From Candidatus Pelethocola excrementipullorum (GTDB lineage Bacteria; Bacillota; Clostridia; Lachnospirales; Lachnospiraceae): a stretch of DNA of 42,369 nucleotides. Below the pieces are notes generated by a model. That model saw nothing but the letters and a program-made list of their open reading frames with translations. It had not been told where the DNA came from and did no database searches. The stretch is from NCBI GenBank assembly GCA_018714325.1, contig DVNN01000098.1:1-42369 (forward strand), in the 5' to 3' direction. The first letter of the stretch is position 1; each line of letters starts with the position of its first letter. This document shows, in pieces, positions 17,732 to 26,078 of this stretch. Both the position numbers and the translations under genes were made by a program.

Positions 17732-18844
17732 TTAGTTAGTAATAGTAAGTTCTGTCTCTTTGTCGAACAGGTGAACCTTTTCCATATCCAAAGCGAATTT
17801 AACTAAATCGCCGGTTCTAGCTGTAGTACGAGGATCAACACGTGCTGTCATTGGGAATCCTTCCAGATCAAAGTACAGATAAACCTCTGCACCTAACAGC
17901 TCGTATACGTTGATTTTCGCTTCGATAACGCTGTCTTTGGATGTCTCGATCATCATCTGAGAATCGCTAACGTTTTCCGGACGAATACCCATAACTACTG
18001 TCTTACCATCATATCCGCCATCGATTACAGCCTTAGCTTTGGATGCAGGCAGTTTCAGTGAATATTTACCAACTGTTAAGCTTACATCGCTGCCATTAAC
18101 TTTAACCTGAGCATCCATAAGGTTCATCTGAGGAGAACCGATGAATCCAGCAACGAATAAATTACCCGGTGCATTGTAAAGATTCTGAGGAGTATCAACC
18201 TGCATTACAACGCCATCCTTCATAACAACGATTCTGGTACCAAGTGTCATAGCCTCGGTCTGGTCATGTGTTACGTAGATAATTGTTGCATTCAGTCTCT
18301 CATGCAGTTTGGAAATCTCGGTACGCATCTGTACACGAAGTTTCGCATCCAGGTTTGACAGCGGCTCATCCATAAGGAATACTTTAGGATCACGTACAAT
18401 TGCACGTCCCATAGCAACACGCTGTCTCTGACCACCGGAAAGAGCTTTCGGTTTACGGTCTAACAATTTTTCCAGATCCAGAATCTTAGCTGCTTCACGA
18501 ACCTGTTTGTCTATCTGATCTTTCGGTACTTTTCTCAGTTTCAGACCGAAAGCCATGTTATCAAATACGGTCATATGAGGATACAGAGCATAGTTCTGGA
18601 ATACCATAGCAATATCTCTGTCCTTCGGCTCTACATCATTCATAACTTTATCGCCAATTTTCAAAGTACCATCTGAAATCTCTTCCAGACCTGCAATCAT
18701 ACGAAGTGTAGTGGATTTACCACATCCTGAAGGTCCTACAAAGATGATAAATTCTCTATCCTCGATTTCAAGATTAAAATCTTTAACTGCTTCAAATCCG
18801 TTAGGATATTTCTTATAAATGTGCTGTAATGATAAGCTTGCCAT
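17732..18844 (-). CDS. msmX: Sugar ABC transporter ATP-binding protein, MsmX/UgpC/MalK type
   Basis: The product has 370 residues. Walker A is at 37-44 (GPSGCGKST). The Q-loop region (MVFQNYALYPH), the signature (LSGGQRQRVAMGRAI), Walker B (VFLMDEPLSNLD) and the H-switch (IYVTHDQTEAMT) are all intact. A C-terminal TOBE-like regulatory domain begins at about 240 (GFIGSPQMNLMDAQV). AGGAGG precedes the ATG. No permease or binding protein adjoins it. In Firmicutes such a lone ATPase (MsmX) energises several carbohydrate importers encoded elsewhere, which is the likely role here. The symbol is assigned by family, not by proven orthology. Confidence 0.92.
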   Translation of the reverse strand: MASLSLQHIYKKYPNGFEAVKDFNLEIEDREFIIFVGPSGCGKSTTLRMIAGLEEISDGTLKIGDKVMNDVEPKDRDIAMVFQNYALYPHMTVFDNMAFGLKLRKVPKDQIDKQVREAAKILDLEKLLDRKPKALSGGQRQRVAMGRAIVRDPKVFLMDEPLSNLDAKLRVQMRTEISKLHERLNATIIYVTHDQTEAMTLGTRIVVMKDGVVMQVDTPQNLYNAPGNLFVAGFIGSPQMNLMDAQVKVNGSDVSLTVGKYSLKLPASKAKAVIDGGYDGKTVVMGIRPENVSDSQMMIETSKDSVIEAKINVYELLGAEVYLYFDLEGFPMTARVDPRTTARTGDLVKFALDMEKVHLFDKETELTITN

Positions 18845-19190
18845 TTTCCATGTCCTCCTAAAATTATCGCAGGGCTTTTGCCGCCCTCTCTTTGACTTCT
18901 GGTATAAGTATACATAAACGCCTTTGATTACACCATGCCATAATTACACAAATTTTGCGGAAACCCTTTGTCAAATCTGATTATACTGCAATCCTTCCAG
19001 GATACCTTCCGACAGATTGACCAAACAAATTTAATTTTGATATACAGATTGACGAATCCTAATTTTATGCTTTATTCATTTGATTTTTAACCAATTATTC
19101 GTTATACTTTTTAATATGGTTATTAACTGTTTCCTTATAGGAAATAACCCAATCATCCGAATTATTATAGAGAAAAGAGGCAAAAAAACT
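18845..19190. other. Divergent intergenic region with promoter for the DUF624 gene
   Basis: This region separates the leftward ABC ATPase from the rightward DUF624 gene. It holds the plus-strand promoter listed separately, and a small GGGC/GCCC hairpin in the leader of the ATPase gene (about 18871-18887). A TATACT-like box for the leftward gene lies near 18910, without a clear -35. Confidence 0.5.
19080..19108 (+). promoter_or_regulatory. Sigma-A-like promoter of the DUF624 gene
   Basis: TTGATT (19080-19085) and TATACT (19103-19108) have a 17-base spacer, about 82 bases before the ATG at 19191. Confidence 0.55.
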
Positions 19191-19919
19191 ATGGGTTTAG
19201 GCGGAATTTTTAGTATTGACAGCAAGTTTTCCCAGGTTATGAGCAGACTGTTCGACCTGATGATACTGAATTTAATCTTTATCGTAATGTGTATTCCGAT
19301 TGTGACCATCGGAGCCAATGTTACAGCTATGTATTATGTAACTATTAAGATGGTTCGTAACGAAGACTCTTATACTTTTAAAAGTTATTGGAAGTCTTTT
19401 AAGGAGAACTTCAGGCAGTCAACCATCATCTGGCTGATTTTATTGGTTGCGGGTCTCTTCCTTGTAAGCGACATATACCTGGTTAACAATGTTATGACCG
19501 GAGCCATCACCAATATCAAGTACATTTTCTTCTTTCTTTTGATGGTTTACTTTTTTGTTATGTTATACGTGTTTCCATCACAGAGCAGATTCTATAATAC
19601 CATCAAACATACATTGAAGAATTCTTTGTTGTTTTCCATCCGTCATCTGCCTTATACCATCCTGATGCTGGCAGTGATCGTGGTTCCGTTTTTCGTCTGT
19701 CTCTATTCATCAGGTACAATCTTTTCTTTTTACATTATGTTCTTGTTCCTGTTTGGTTTTTCGGCTACTGCATATGTGAATTCCATCTTTCTAAATAAGA
19801 TATTCAAAAAATATATGCCGCCTGAAGAAGAAGAACCGTCTGATGGTGATTTAATCGCACATCTGAACGCGTTGGATGCACAGGAGAAGGAAGCTCTGGA
19901 AAACAAAGAAAATGAATAA
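19191..19919 (+). CDS. YesL-type DUF624 membrane protein
   Basis: The product has 242 residues from MGLGGIFSIDSKFSQVMSRL. Four to five membrane segments are visible (LMILNLIFIVMCIPIVTIGA, IIWLILLVAGLFLVSDIYL, YIFFFLLMVYFFVMLYVF, TILMLAVIVVPFFVCLY, FYIMFLFLFGFSATAYV), then an acidic cytoplasmic tail (PPEEEEPSDG). The opening block and topology match DUF624/YesL, a family often linked to carbohydrate ABC transporter loci. I chose the ATG at 19191, which has only a weak AGAGG site, because the upstream 37 codons look like noncoding sequence containing the promoter. Its position divergent to an MsmX-type ATPase fits a sugar-uptake link. The exact function is unknown. Confidence 0.82.
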   Translation: MGLGGIFSIDSKFSQVMSRLFDLMILNLIFIVMCIPIVTIGANVTAMYYVTIKMVRNEDSYTFKSYWKSFKENFRQSTIIWLILLVAGLFLVSDIYLVNNVMTGAITNIKYIFFFLLMVYFFVMLYVFPSQSRFYNTIKHTLKNSLLFSIRHLPYTILMLAVIVVPFFVCLYSSGTIFSFYIMFLFLFGFSATAYVNSIFLNKIFKKYMPPEEEEPSDGDLIAHLNALDAQEKEALENKENE

Positions 19920-19933
19920 ATTTTAGCAGCATA

Positions 19934-19977
19934 GGCTGACAGCCAGGAATCTGATAGTTCCGGCTGCCAGCTTTTTT
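19934..19977 (+). terminator. Intrinsic terminator of the DUF624 gene
   Basis: An interrupted stem (GCTG, CAGCC and GGAA pairing with TTCC, GGCTG and CAGC) is followed by TTTTTTT. Confidence 0.8.
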
Positions 19978-20068
19978 AGATGTTTCGATTCATTTCATAT
20001 TCATTGAAAAAACCGCATACAGTGTAATAAAGTTTTTGAAATCTTTCTTCTGCATATAGGAGTATTGA

Positions 20069-21742
20069 ATGAATAAGATTCTGGACGAAAACTATTATGA
20101 TTTGATAATTGATAAAAGCACGATTCCTGCCTCCGAGCAGAATTCTGACAACATTACACCTATTAATGAAAGAGACGCCCTACTCCATGTTTTAAGGACT
20201 TCCACAGACATCTGTATTCTTGGTAAATATCCTTATCATTATTTTCCATCCATCTTCACTTTGACGTCTATTATAAGCCTGGAAAGGTCAGGAATCCGGA
20301 GTATACAACTCAATCCTTATCTGGCGTTGAACGGACGGGGCGTTCTTATCGGACTCATAGATACCGGAGTGGATTATCAGCATCCTGTATTTCTAAACAA
20401 TGATAACACCACCCGCATCATCTCTATATGGGATCAGACGATCCAGGAAGGCAGTCCCCCATCAGGATTGACTTACGGTACAGAATACGGCAGAGAAGTC
20501 ATCAACTTTGCGCTGCAAAGTGATGATCCCCTTTCAATCGTACCATCCACCGATACCAATGGACATGGAACAGCAATCGCCAGCATTGTTGCGGGCAATA
20601 CGGAACTGGAAAATTCCTTTAGCGGGGTGGTGCCTCAATCAAATCTGGTGGTAGTGAAGCTGAAAGAAGCCAAACAGAATCTAAGGGAAGTATTTTTCAT
20701 TCCTGAAGATGCTACCTGCTATCAAGAATCTGATGTTTTACTTGGAGTAAGCTATCTGATTAACGTCGCTCAAACCCTTAAACGTCCCATCTCCCTTTGC
20801 ATAGCTCTGGGAAGCAGTCAAAGCGGACATGATGGACAGGGTGCAACCAGCAGTTATTTAGACTTTCTTGTGAGAAAGCCCTGGATTGGGGTTACGGTGG
20901 CCGCAGGAAACGAAGGAAACTCCAGGCGGCATTACTTTGGAGATGTGACAGCCGCTCCTTTTTATAATGATTTTGAACTACGGGTCAGTAACCAGGACAC
21001 TATGTTTCCCATGGAAATATGGACCGATTCACCTGGCAGTCTTGCCATAGAAGTGGTTTCTCCCATGGGCGAATCCACCCAGCTTGTCTACCCCAGGTTA
21101 AATGCTTGTGTACAACATGATTTTTTACTATCTCCAAGCGTTATATGGATTAATAATATTCTTCTGGAACAAGAAACTGGTAATCAATGCATTCTGCTCC
21201 GGCTAAGAAACCCCTTGGAGGGAATCTGGATTTTCAGAGTTCAAAATCTCTCCAATGAAGAGTTTTCATTTCATGCCTGGCTGCCCTCTGGGGATTTGAT
21301 CTCCAGCGAAACCTTCTTTTTGCAATCATCTCCCGACACCACGATAACAGCACCTGGGAACAGTGATCACGTCTTGACTATCACTGCCTACAATCAGGAT
21401 AACAACAGTATCTTGATTGAGTCCAGCAGAGGGTATACAAGAACTAACCTGGTGAAACCAGATTTGGCCGCACCCGGCTTTGAGCTTACTTGTGCAACAC
21501 TGCTCCAGGATTATGGCACCTATACCGGTACCGGAGCTGCAGCGGCCCATGCAGCCGGGATTGTGGCAATGATTCTGGAATGGGCGATTGTCAGAGGAAA
21601 TTTCACCCAGATAACCGGCAATGATATCAATCACCTGCTCATGCGCGGAGCGGAACGGGATGGGGCATTGGATTACCCCAATAATATCTGGGGCTACGGA
21701 CGTATTAATATCTCAGGTTTATTTGATAGGCTGACCCTATAA
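20069..21742 (+). CDS. S8 family subtilisin-like protein lacking the catalytic Ser (pseudoprotease)
   Basis: The product has 557 residues. It shares architecture and local sequence with the S8 protease at 380 (IWDQTIQEGSPPSGLTYGTEY here, LWDQTIATGPPPEGYHIGTEY there). Asp98 (GLIDTGVDYQHP) and His166 (TNGHGTAIASI) are present. The Ser block reads TGTGAAAAHAAG, so Gly489 (codon GGA, 21533-21535) stands where Ser511 is in the paralogue. The reading frame is otherwise intact and the flanking motif is conserved, so this is a substitution rather than decay. AGGAG lies 6 bases before the ATG. Pseudoprotease relatives such as CspC and CspA of C. difficile act as germinant sensors or signal relays. A similar role here is inference. 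Confidence 0.85.
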   Translation: MNKILDENYYDLIIDKSTIPASEQNSDNITPINERDALLHVLRTSTDICILGKYPYHYFPSIFTLTSIISLERSGIRSIQLNPYLALNGRGVLIGLIDTGVDYQHPVFLNNDNTTRIISIWDQTIQEGSPPSGLTYGTEYGREVINFALQSDDPLSIVPSTDTNGHGTAIASIVAGNTELENSFSGVVPQSNLVVVKLKEAKQNLREVFFIPEDATCYQESDVLLGVSYLINVAQTLKRPISLCIALGSSQSGHDGQGATSSYLDFLVRKPWIGVTVAAGNEGNSRRHYFGDVTAAPFYNDFELRVSNQDTMFPMEIWTDSPGSLAIEVVSPMGESTQLVYPRLNACVQHDFLLSPSVIWINNILLEQETGNQCILLRLRNPLEGIWIFRVQNLSNEEFSFHAWLPSGDLISSETFFLQSSPDTTITAPGNSDHVLTITAYNQDNNSILIESSRGYTRTNLVKPDLAAPGFELTCATLLQDYGTYTGTGAAAAHAAGIVAMILEWAIVRGNFTQITGNDINHLLMRGAERDGALDYPNNIWGYGRINISGLFDRLTL

Positions 21743-21745
21743 TTA

Positions 21746-21788
21746 AGTTGGGCTGTAAGAGATATCTTTCTCTTACAGCCCAATTAAT
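21746..21788. terminator. Bidirectional intrinsic terminator
   Basis: TTGGGCTGTAAGAG pairs perfectly with CTCTTACAGCCCAA between converging genes. It is followed by ATTAATTT on the plus strand and by AACTTAATTAT in the other direction. Confidence 0.8.
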
Positions 21789-21792
21789 TTAT

Positions 21793-24495
21793 CTATTTAT
21801 CCAGTTCTAAATCATCACCGCCTTGCGCTTCTTCTCCCCCGTTCAAATCCATGTCTGATTTCAGAGGTTCTTTCACTTCGTTAAAAGTCAAGGTTACCTT
21901 AAACAAATCACCATCCAGGTAAATATCAAAATTTCCATGTTGGAGGCGGGTCAGGTTTTGTGCGATGGATAGCCCCAATCCACTACCTTCGGTACTACGC
22001 GACACGTCTCCTCGGATAAATCGTTCTGTCAGTTGATCCGCCTCGATATTTAGTGGATTCTCAGAGACATTCTTGATGGTGAGTATCACTTTGCCATCCT
22101 TCTTCTCTGTCTCGATATAAACCCGGGTTCCTGGCATAGCATATTTTGCAGCATTGCTGTATAGATTCTCCAGCACCCTCCAGATCCGGGGTCCATCGGC
22201 GGAGATCCGCAGAGCCTCCCTGGAAAGCTTGGAATACACGGTTAAATTCCGGTTGTTAAACCGTTCATCAAACTCTCCATTCATCTGTTGTACCAGTTCA
22301 TTGAGGTTCAAGGTTATGAACTCCAGCTTGACATTGCCTGAACTAACCTTGGAGGCTTCCACCAAGTCCTCGGTTAACTGTTTCAAACGCTGGGATTTAC
22401 TATCCAAAATGTCGATATAACCTTTTATTTTAGCATCCTGAATATTCTCCCTTTTCAGTAAATCCACGTAGTTAATAATAGAAGTTAAAGGCGTTTTAAT
22501 ATCATGAGATACGTTGGTGATCAAGTCTGCCTTTAAGCGTTCGCTTTTCATCTGCTCCTTAATAGATGCCTGGAGTCCCTCACCCACTCTATTGACCGTT
22601 TCTGCAAGATCCAGGTTGTTGCCAATCAGGTTTGTGGTATCCACCTTGTACTCCAGATCACCTGCGCCAATCTGCTGAAGCCCTTCCAATACGGTCTGAC
22701 GCCCGGATGCTTCTCTTATCAGATATAGCAACACAACGGCATCTACAATCAGACAAAGTATAACACTTAGCGTTGCCCCTCTATAAAGCAGGACAAAATG
22801 CAGGAATACAAACCCACCGAATACCAGAATCAACTTAGTAGAAGTATTACGTGCAGCATAGACGTTTCTACAAAGAGAAACGATGCTGTGGAGAAGACTG
22901 TTTTTCCACAGGTTTTTCCCTTTTATCCGACGGACCAGGCTGTAGTAAAAGATGAGACACAGGCCGTAGCATACTGTTGCCAGGGCTGCTGCCAAGGCTA
23001 GAACCCATACGGAAACCTCATATTGAATGCTGCCGCTAAAGCCCAGTACCCCCAGGCTTATAATCAGTCCTCCACCAATAATACCCAGGGCGATCCCCAC
23101 TTCAGTAGGTATACGGTCTATGCCATGTAGACAGATTGTTCTGGTATAAGCATTACGTCCGGCCTGAATCGTACCCAACACAATCAAGATAAGCCATATC
23201 ACAAAGGAAGCGACGGCGAATGCAACCAGCATTCTGGCCCATGGCAAATAGGTATCATAGGTCTTTGCAGCCTGATATATGGCGTCATTGTAAGACAAAT
23301 TCGTATCAAGTCCCAGAAATACTGTCTCATTTCGATCCATAACCAGATGGTTTGTATAAATTTGCTTCAAATATCTTCCAGCCGATGTATCTTTACCCTG
23401 TTGTTCAACATTCGTTATGATACCATCCTTCCGCTGGAACCAGATAGACAGTCCTGATTCCGAATCCACTTTATCCACTGCATCGGCATCATCTTTCCAC
23501 TCAGATACATTGGTATAGATGTTATCCTTCCCGTCCTTAATATAGAATCTTACATTGCTGCTCCCATAGGCGATTTCCAACAGACTTTCTGTGGATACAT
23601 AGCTATCTAAATTACCAACAGCATTCACCAACTGTTCATATAACTCCTGTAACGAGACGCTATCCTTATTCTTGGCTGCATATTCTGCTAACGTTCCCTC
23701 AGATACAGTTTTAACCTGGCGTTCCAGAGCATCTCCTTGTTCAAAAAGAAACAGAAAAGCATCTGAGAAGGTTGTAATACTTTGTCCGGACAATTCCTGT
23801 ATTTTTTTTGCCAGTGCAATTTCGTCGCCGGTCAGTTTCAGTGTAGTACTTCCAATTTGTGAGGCTGCAGGGTTCTTACCATCACCTGAATTATCCTTAT
23901 TTAATGCGGCGGTCACAGCTTCCTCAACTTCTTCTTTTGTGTATTCCACTCCCTCATCTTCCAGATAGTCCCTGCTCAGACGACTATAATAATAACCATA
24001 CGCGCCTTCGTAACCCCCATTGCCAAAGTTATTAACTTGATATTGTGAATACAACTCGTATAATTCGTATGCAAGATTCTTATCTACTATTACTTGTAAC
24101 TGATCCAGAGTATAAGAGGTCTCAGGATTCATAGATGTCTCATCCGGCATCTCAGATTCGCTGTCCCATACTTCACTGTTTGTGATATCAACCTTCAATT
24201 CTCCATTCAGCACGCCGTCCTTTTCAAACTTCCTGGAAAACCGCAACTGCCTGCTGATGTTATTCATGTAGTTGAACATTGTCTGCGCACAGTCTGAGGT
24301 ATCCACATACTGTTTGCTTGAACCCATCTCATCTATCGACATTCCCGAATTGCCAAGAAGTATTAAAACCCCTGCGGAAAGTACGAAGACAAATATGGCT
24401 ATCATCTGTCCGAAGGTAACCACTACCTTAGCCGGAATTCCGAAGAATGCTCTTTTTCTCCCTTCCGAATGGTGTCCTCTATTTTCTTCTGCCAT
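21793..24495 (-). CDS. Sensor histidine kinase with large extracellular domain
   Basis: The product has 900 residues. TM1 is at about 27-48. A long extracellular region of about 370 residues follows (acidic, Asn/Tyr-rich, with no domain I can name). There are then four to six membrane segments (about 425-620), a HAMP-like linker and a HisKA domain with His664 (NVSHDIKTPLTSIINYV). The HATPase domain has an N-box near 780 (ENLYSNAAKYAM) and a G-box near 837 (GSGLGLSIAQNL). An acidic tail (GGEEAQGGDDLELDK) ends the protein. It lies 95 bases downstream of its response regulator gene in the same orientation. Extracellular and multi-span parts suggest envelope sensing; the ligand is unknown. Confidence 0.9.
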   Translation of the reverse strand: MAEENRGHHSEGRKRAFFGIPAKVVVTFGQMIAIFVFVLSAGVLILLGNSGMSIDEMGSSKQYVDTSDCAQTMFNYMNNISRQLRFSRKFEKDGVLNGELKVDITNSEVWDSESEMPDETSMNPETSYTLDQLQVIVDKNLAYELYELYSQYQVNNFGNGGYEGAYGYYYSRLSRDYLEDEGVEYTKEEVEEAVTAALNKDNSGDGKNPAASQIGSTTLKLTGDEIALAKKIQELSGQSITTFSDAFLFLFEQGDALERQVKTVSEGTLAEYAAKNKDSVSLQELYEQLVNAVGNLDSYVSTESLLEIAYGSSNVRFYIKDGKDNIYTNVSEWKDDADAVDKVDSESGLSIWFQRKDGIITNVEQQGKDTSAGRYLKQIYTNHLVMDRNETVFLGLDTNLSYNDAIYQAAKTYDTYLPWARMLVAFAVASFVIWLILIVLGTIQAGRNAYTRTICLHGIDRIPTEVGIALGIIGGGLIISLGVLGFSGSIQYEVSVWVLALAAALATVCYGLCLIFYYSLVRRIKGKNLWKNSLLHSIVSLCRNVYAARNTSTKLILVFGGFVFLHFVLLYRGATLSVILCLIVDAVVLLYLIREASGRQTVLEGLQQIGAGDLEYKVDTTNLIGNNLDLAETVNRVGEGLQASIKEQMKSERLKADLITNVSHDIKTPLTSIINYVDLLKRENIQDAKIKGYIDILDSKSQRLKQLTEDLVEASKVSSGNVKLEFITLNLNELVQQMNGEFDERFNNRNLTVYSKLSREALRISADGPRIWRVLENLYSNAAKYAMPGTRVYIETEKKDGKVILTIKNVSENPLNIEADQLTERFIRGDVSRSTEGSGLGLSIAQNLTRLQHGNFDIYLDGDLFKVTLTFNEVKEPLKSDMDLNGGEEAQGGDDLELDK

Positions 24496-24590
24496 AACTT
24501 TTCCTCTCTATTATTTATTATGATTTTGGACTTTCTCTTTTCTGATAGACGATACGGTGGACCGGGCAAACATATTATTGTGTTTGCGGA

Positions 24591-25286
24591 TTATATTTTA
24601 TCGATTTTATATCCAATTCCCCAAACCACCTTCAGATAACGGGGCTCCTTGGGATTAATCTCGATTTTCTCACGAATATGACGAATATGAACGGCGACTG
24701 TATTGTCGGCTCCTATGGCATCTTCATTCCAGATATTCTCATAAATCTGTTCAATGGAAAATACCTTACCAGGATTCTTAACCAGGAGTAGTAAAATGTT
24801 GTATTCAATCGGTGTAAGCCTTACCGGCTCTCCATCAACGCTGACTTCTTTCAGGTCATCGTTAATCGAAAGACCGCCCACCTGATAGACATTATTACCA
24901 TCTTCCACGGCCATGTTTCCTAACTTCGTATAACGTCGAAGCTGTGATTTCACCCTGGCCACTAATTCCAGAGGGTTAAAGGGTTTTGTCACATAGTCGT
25001 CCGCCCCGATATTCAACCCCAGAATCTTATCCACATCCTCAGATTTGGCTGACAAGATGATAATCGGTATGGCACTCTTCTCTCTGATTTTCAATGTAGC
25101 CCGGATACCATCCAATCTTGGCATCATCACATCAATAATCAACAGATGTATCTCACCCTTTTCCAACATCTCCACAGCCTGTATTCCATCATAGGCCTTC
25201 AGGATATGATATCCCTCCTGGCTCAGGTAGATCTCTATCGCATCCACAATTTCTCTTTCGTCGTCACACACCAGTATGTTCATCAT
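24591..25286 (-). CDS. OmpR/PhoB-type response regulator
   Basis: The product has 231 residues from the ATG at 25286, which has GAGGTG 6 bases upstream. The longer GTG start at 25295 would place the binding site inside the gene. The receiver domain has acidic DD at 8-9, phospho-acceptor Asp52 (LLIIDVMMPRLDG), Ser/Thr in IILSAKS and Lys in DDYVTKPF. The C-terminal winged helix (from about 135) has RLTPIEYNILLLLVKNPGKVFS and NTVAVHIRHIREKIE. It is cotranscribed with the histidine kinase that follows. Confidence 0.93.
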   Translation of the reverse strand: MMNILVCDDEREIVDAIEIYLSQEGYHILKAYDGIQAVEMLEKGEIHLLIIDVMMPRLDGIRATLKIREKSAIPIIILSAKSEDVDKILGLNIGADDYVTKPFNPLELVARVKSQLRRYTKLGNMAVEDGNNVYQVGGLSINDDLKEVSVDGEPVRLTPIEYNILLLLVKNPGKVFSIEQIYENIWNEDAIGADNTVAVHIRHIREKIEINPKEPRYLKVVWGIGYKIDKI

Positions 25287-25601
25287 AAATCTCACCTCAT
25301 TTTATATATTTTGTACTTTTGAAATACAGTATAGCTCAAAACCACTCATTTTACCAGAAAAGAGATTTCTTCCACCACCATAGAAAGCCGGGTTTCCCAC
25401 ATCCGATTCTATGGTGTATTGTATCTATATCCATCGAATACAGCCTATCAAAGAAATCTTTAGTTCAACCTAAGAAAAATCTTAAGAATTCTTGAAGTTC
25501 ATGTTATAATCAAATAGCAGTACCTATAAACACTCTTTTTACAGGTTATCTTGTAAATAATGTCCATACTATAACAAATACAATTGAAAGGATATATAAA
25601 T
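25287..25601. other. Divergent control region with a palindrome
   Basis: This 315-bp region lies between the leftward two-component operon and a rightward small gene. AAGAATTCTT (25485-25494) is a perfect 10-bp palindrome inside TCTTAAGAATTCTTGAAG. A perfect TATAAT at 25504-25509 lies 17 bases from TTAAGA (25481-25486), giving a plausible plus-strand promoter about 95 bases before the small gene. The response regulator may bind here, but I have no direct evidence. Confidence 0.45.
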
Positions 25602-25868
25602 ATGTTTCGGATGTGGGGAAAGGTCTTTAAGGACAATCGGATGGTAAAGGATGAGACCATCTGTAATGATACGACAGACACAAGAACTCATAAGGTTTAT
25701 GAAGCCTTATATGAGATATGTGATATCTGGGATCTGAGTAAGCCAATCTGGCTGGATACCAATATCGCCGAGTTTAAAAAGAGCTCTAAAACAAGATTCA
25801 CTCAAGACAATTTTATTGAGAGCATTGATTTTGACTTTCTTGAAATACACATTATAGAAGAAGGTTGA
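25602..25868 (+). CDS. Conserved small hypothetical protein
   Basis: The product has 88 residues from MFRMWGKVFKDNRMVKD. The ATG at 25602 follows AAAGGA (spacing 10); the longer frame would need a TTG start overlapping that site. The sequence is soluble with no signal. It has a conserved-looking core (LYEICDIWDLSKPIWLDTNIAEFK) and an acidic end (IDFDFLEIHIIEE). The WDLSKPIWLDTN block is familiar to me from Lachnospiraceae hypothetical proteins, without a known function. It is followed by a hairpin terminator. Confidence 0.75.
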   Translation: MFRMWGKVFKDNRMVKDETICNDTTDTRTHKVYEALYEICDIWDLSKPIWLDTNIAEFKKSSKTRFTQDNFIESIDFDFLEIHIIEEG

Positions 25869-25886
25869 GTCTTAATAGTATTTGCC

Positions 25887-25923
25887 AAAAGGGGCTGCCG
25901 CGATTCCGCAACAGCCCCTTAAG
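25887..25923. terminator. Hairpin between converging genes
   Basis: AAGGGGCTG pairs with CAGCCCCTT, with an inner GC pair. On the minus strand it is followed by TTTT and likely ends the pgi transcript. On the plus strand the T-run is only two bases. Confidence 0.7.
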
Positions 25924-26078
25924 TCTAACTAAATATTCAATTTATGTGCAATCTGGAGAGGATTCTGACGGTTTTGCAGGCTACGATACAGAATCGCCCC
26001 AGATTCCTTGAGCATTCAGTCATCTGCTCAAAGTATTGATTTTCTAATATTGGCAGAGCTACTGCCTGTCATAATCGA
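25924..26078 (-). other. Structured 3' region of pgi
   Basis: There are no coding features here. There are two perfect 7-bp inverted repeats: GATTCTG/CAGAATC (25960-25966 with 25988-25994) and TTGAGCA/TGCTCAA (26008-26014 with 26025-26031). They lie between the pgi stop and its presumed terminator, so they would be in the 3' untranslated part. Confidence 0.4.

Noticed and set aside
20004-20035. Forespore (sigma-G-like) promoter before the second S8 gene
   Set aside because: A CATACA box is present, but no matching -35 at the proper distance was found; too weak to claim.
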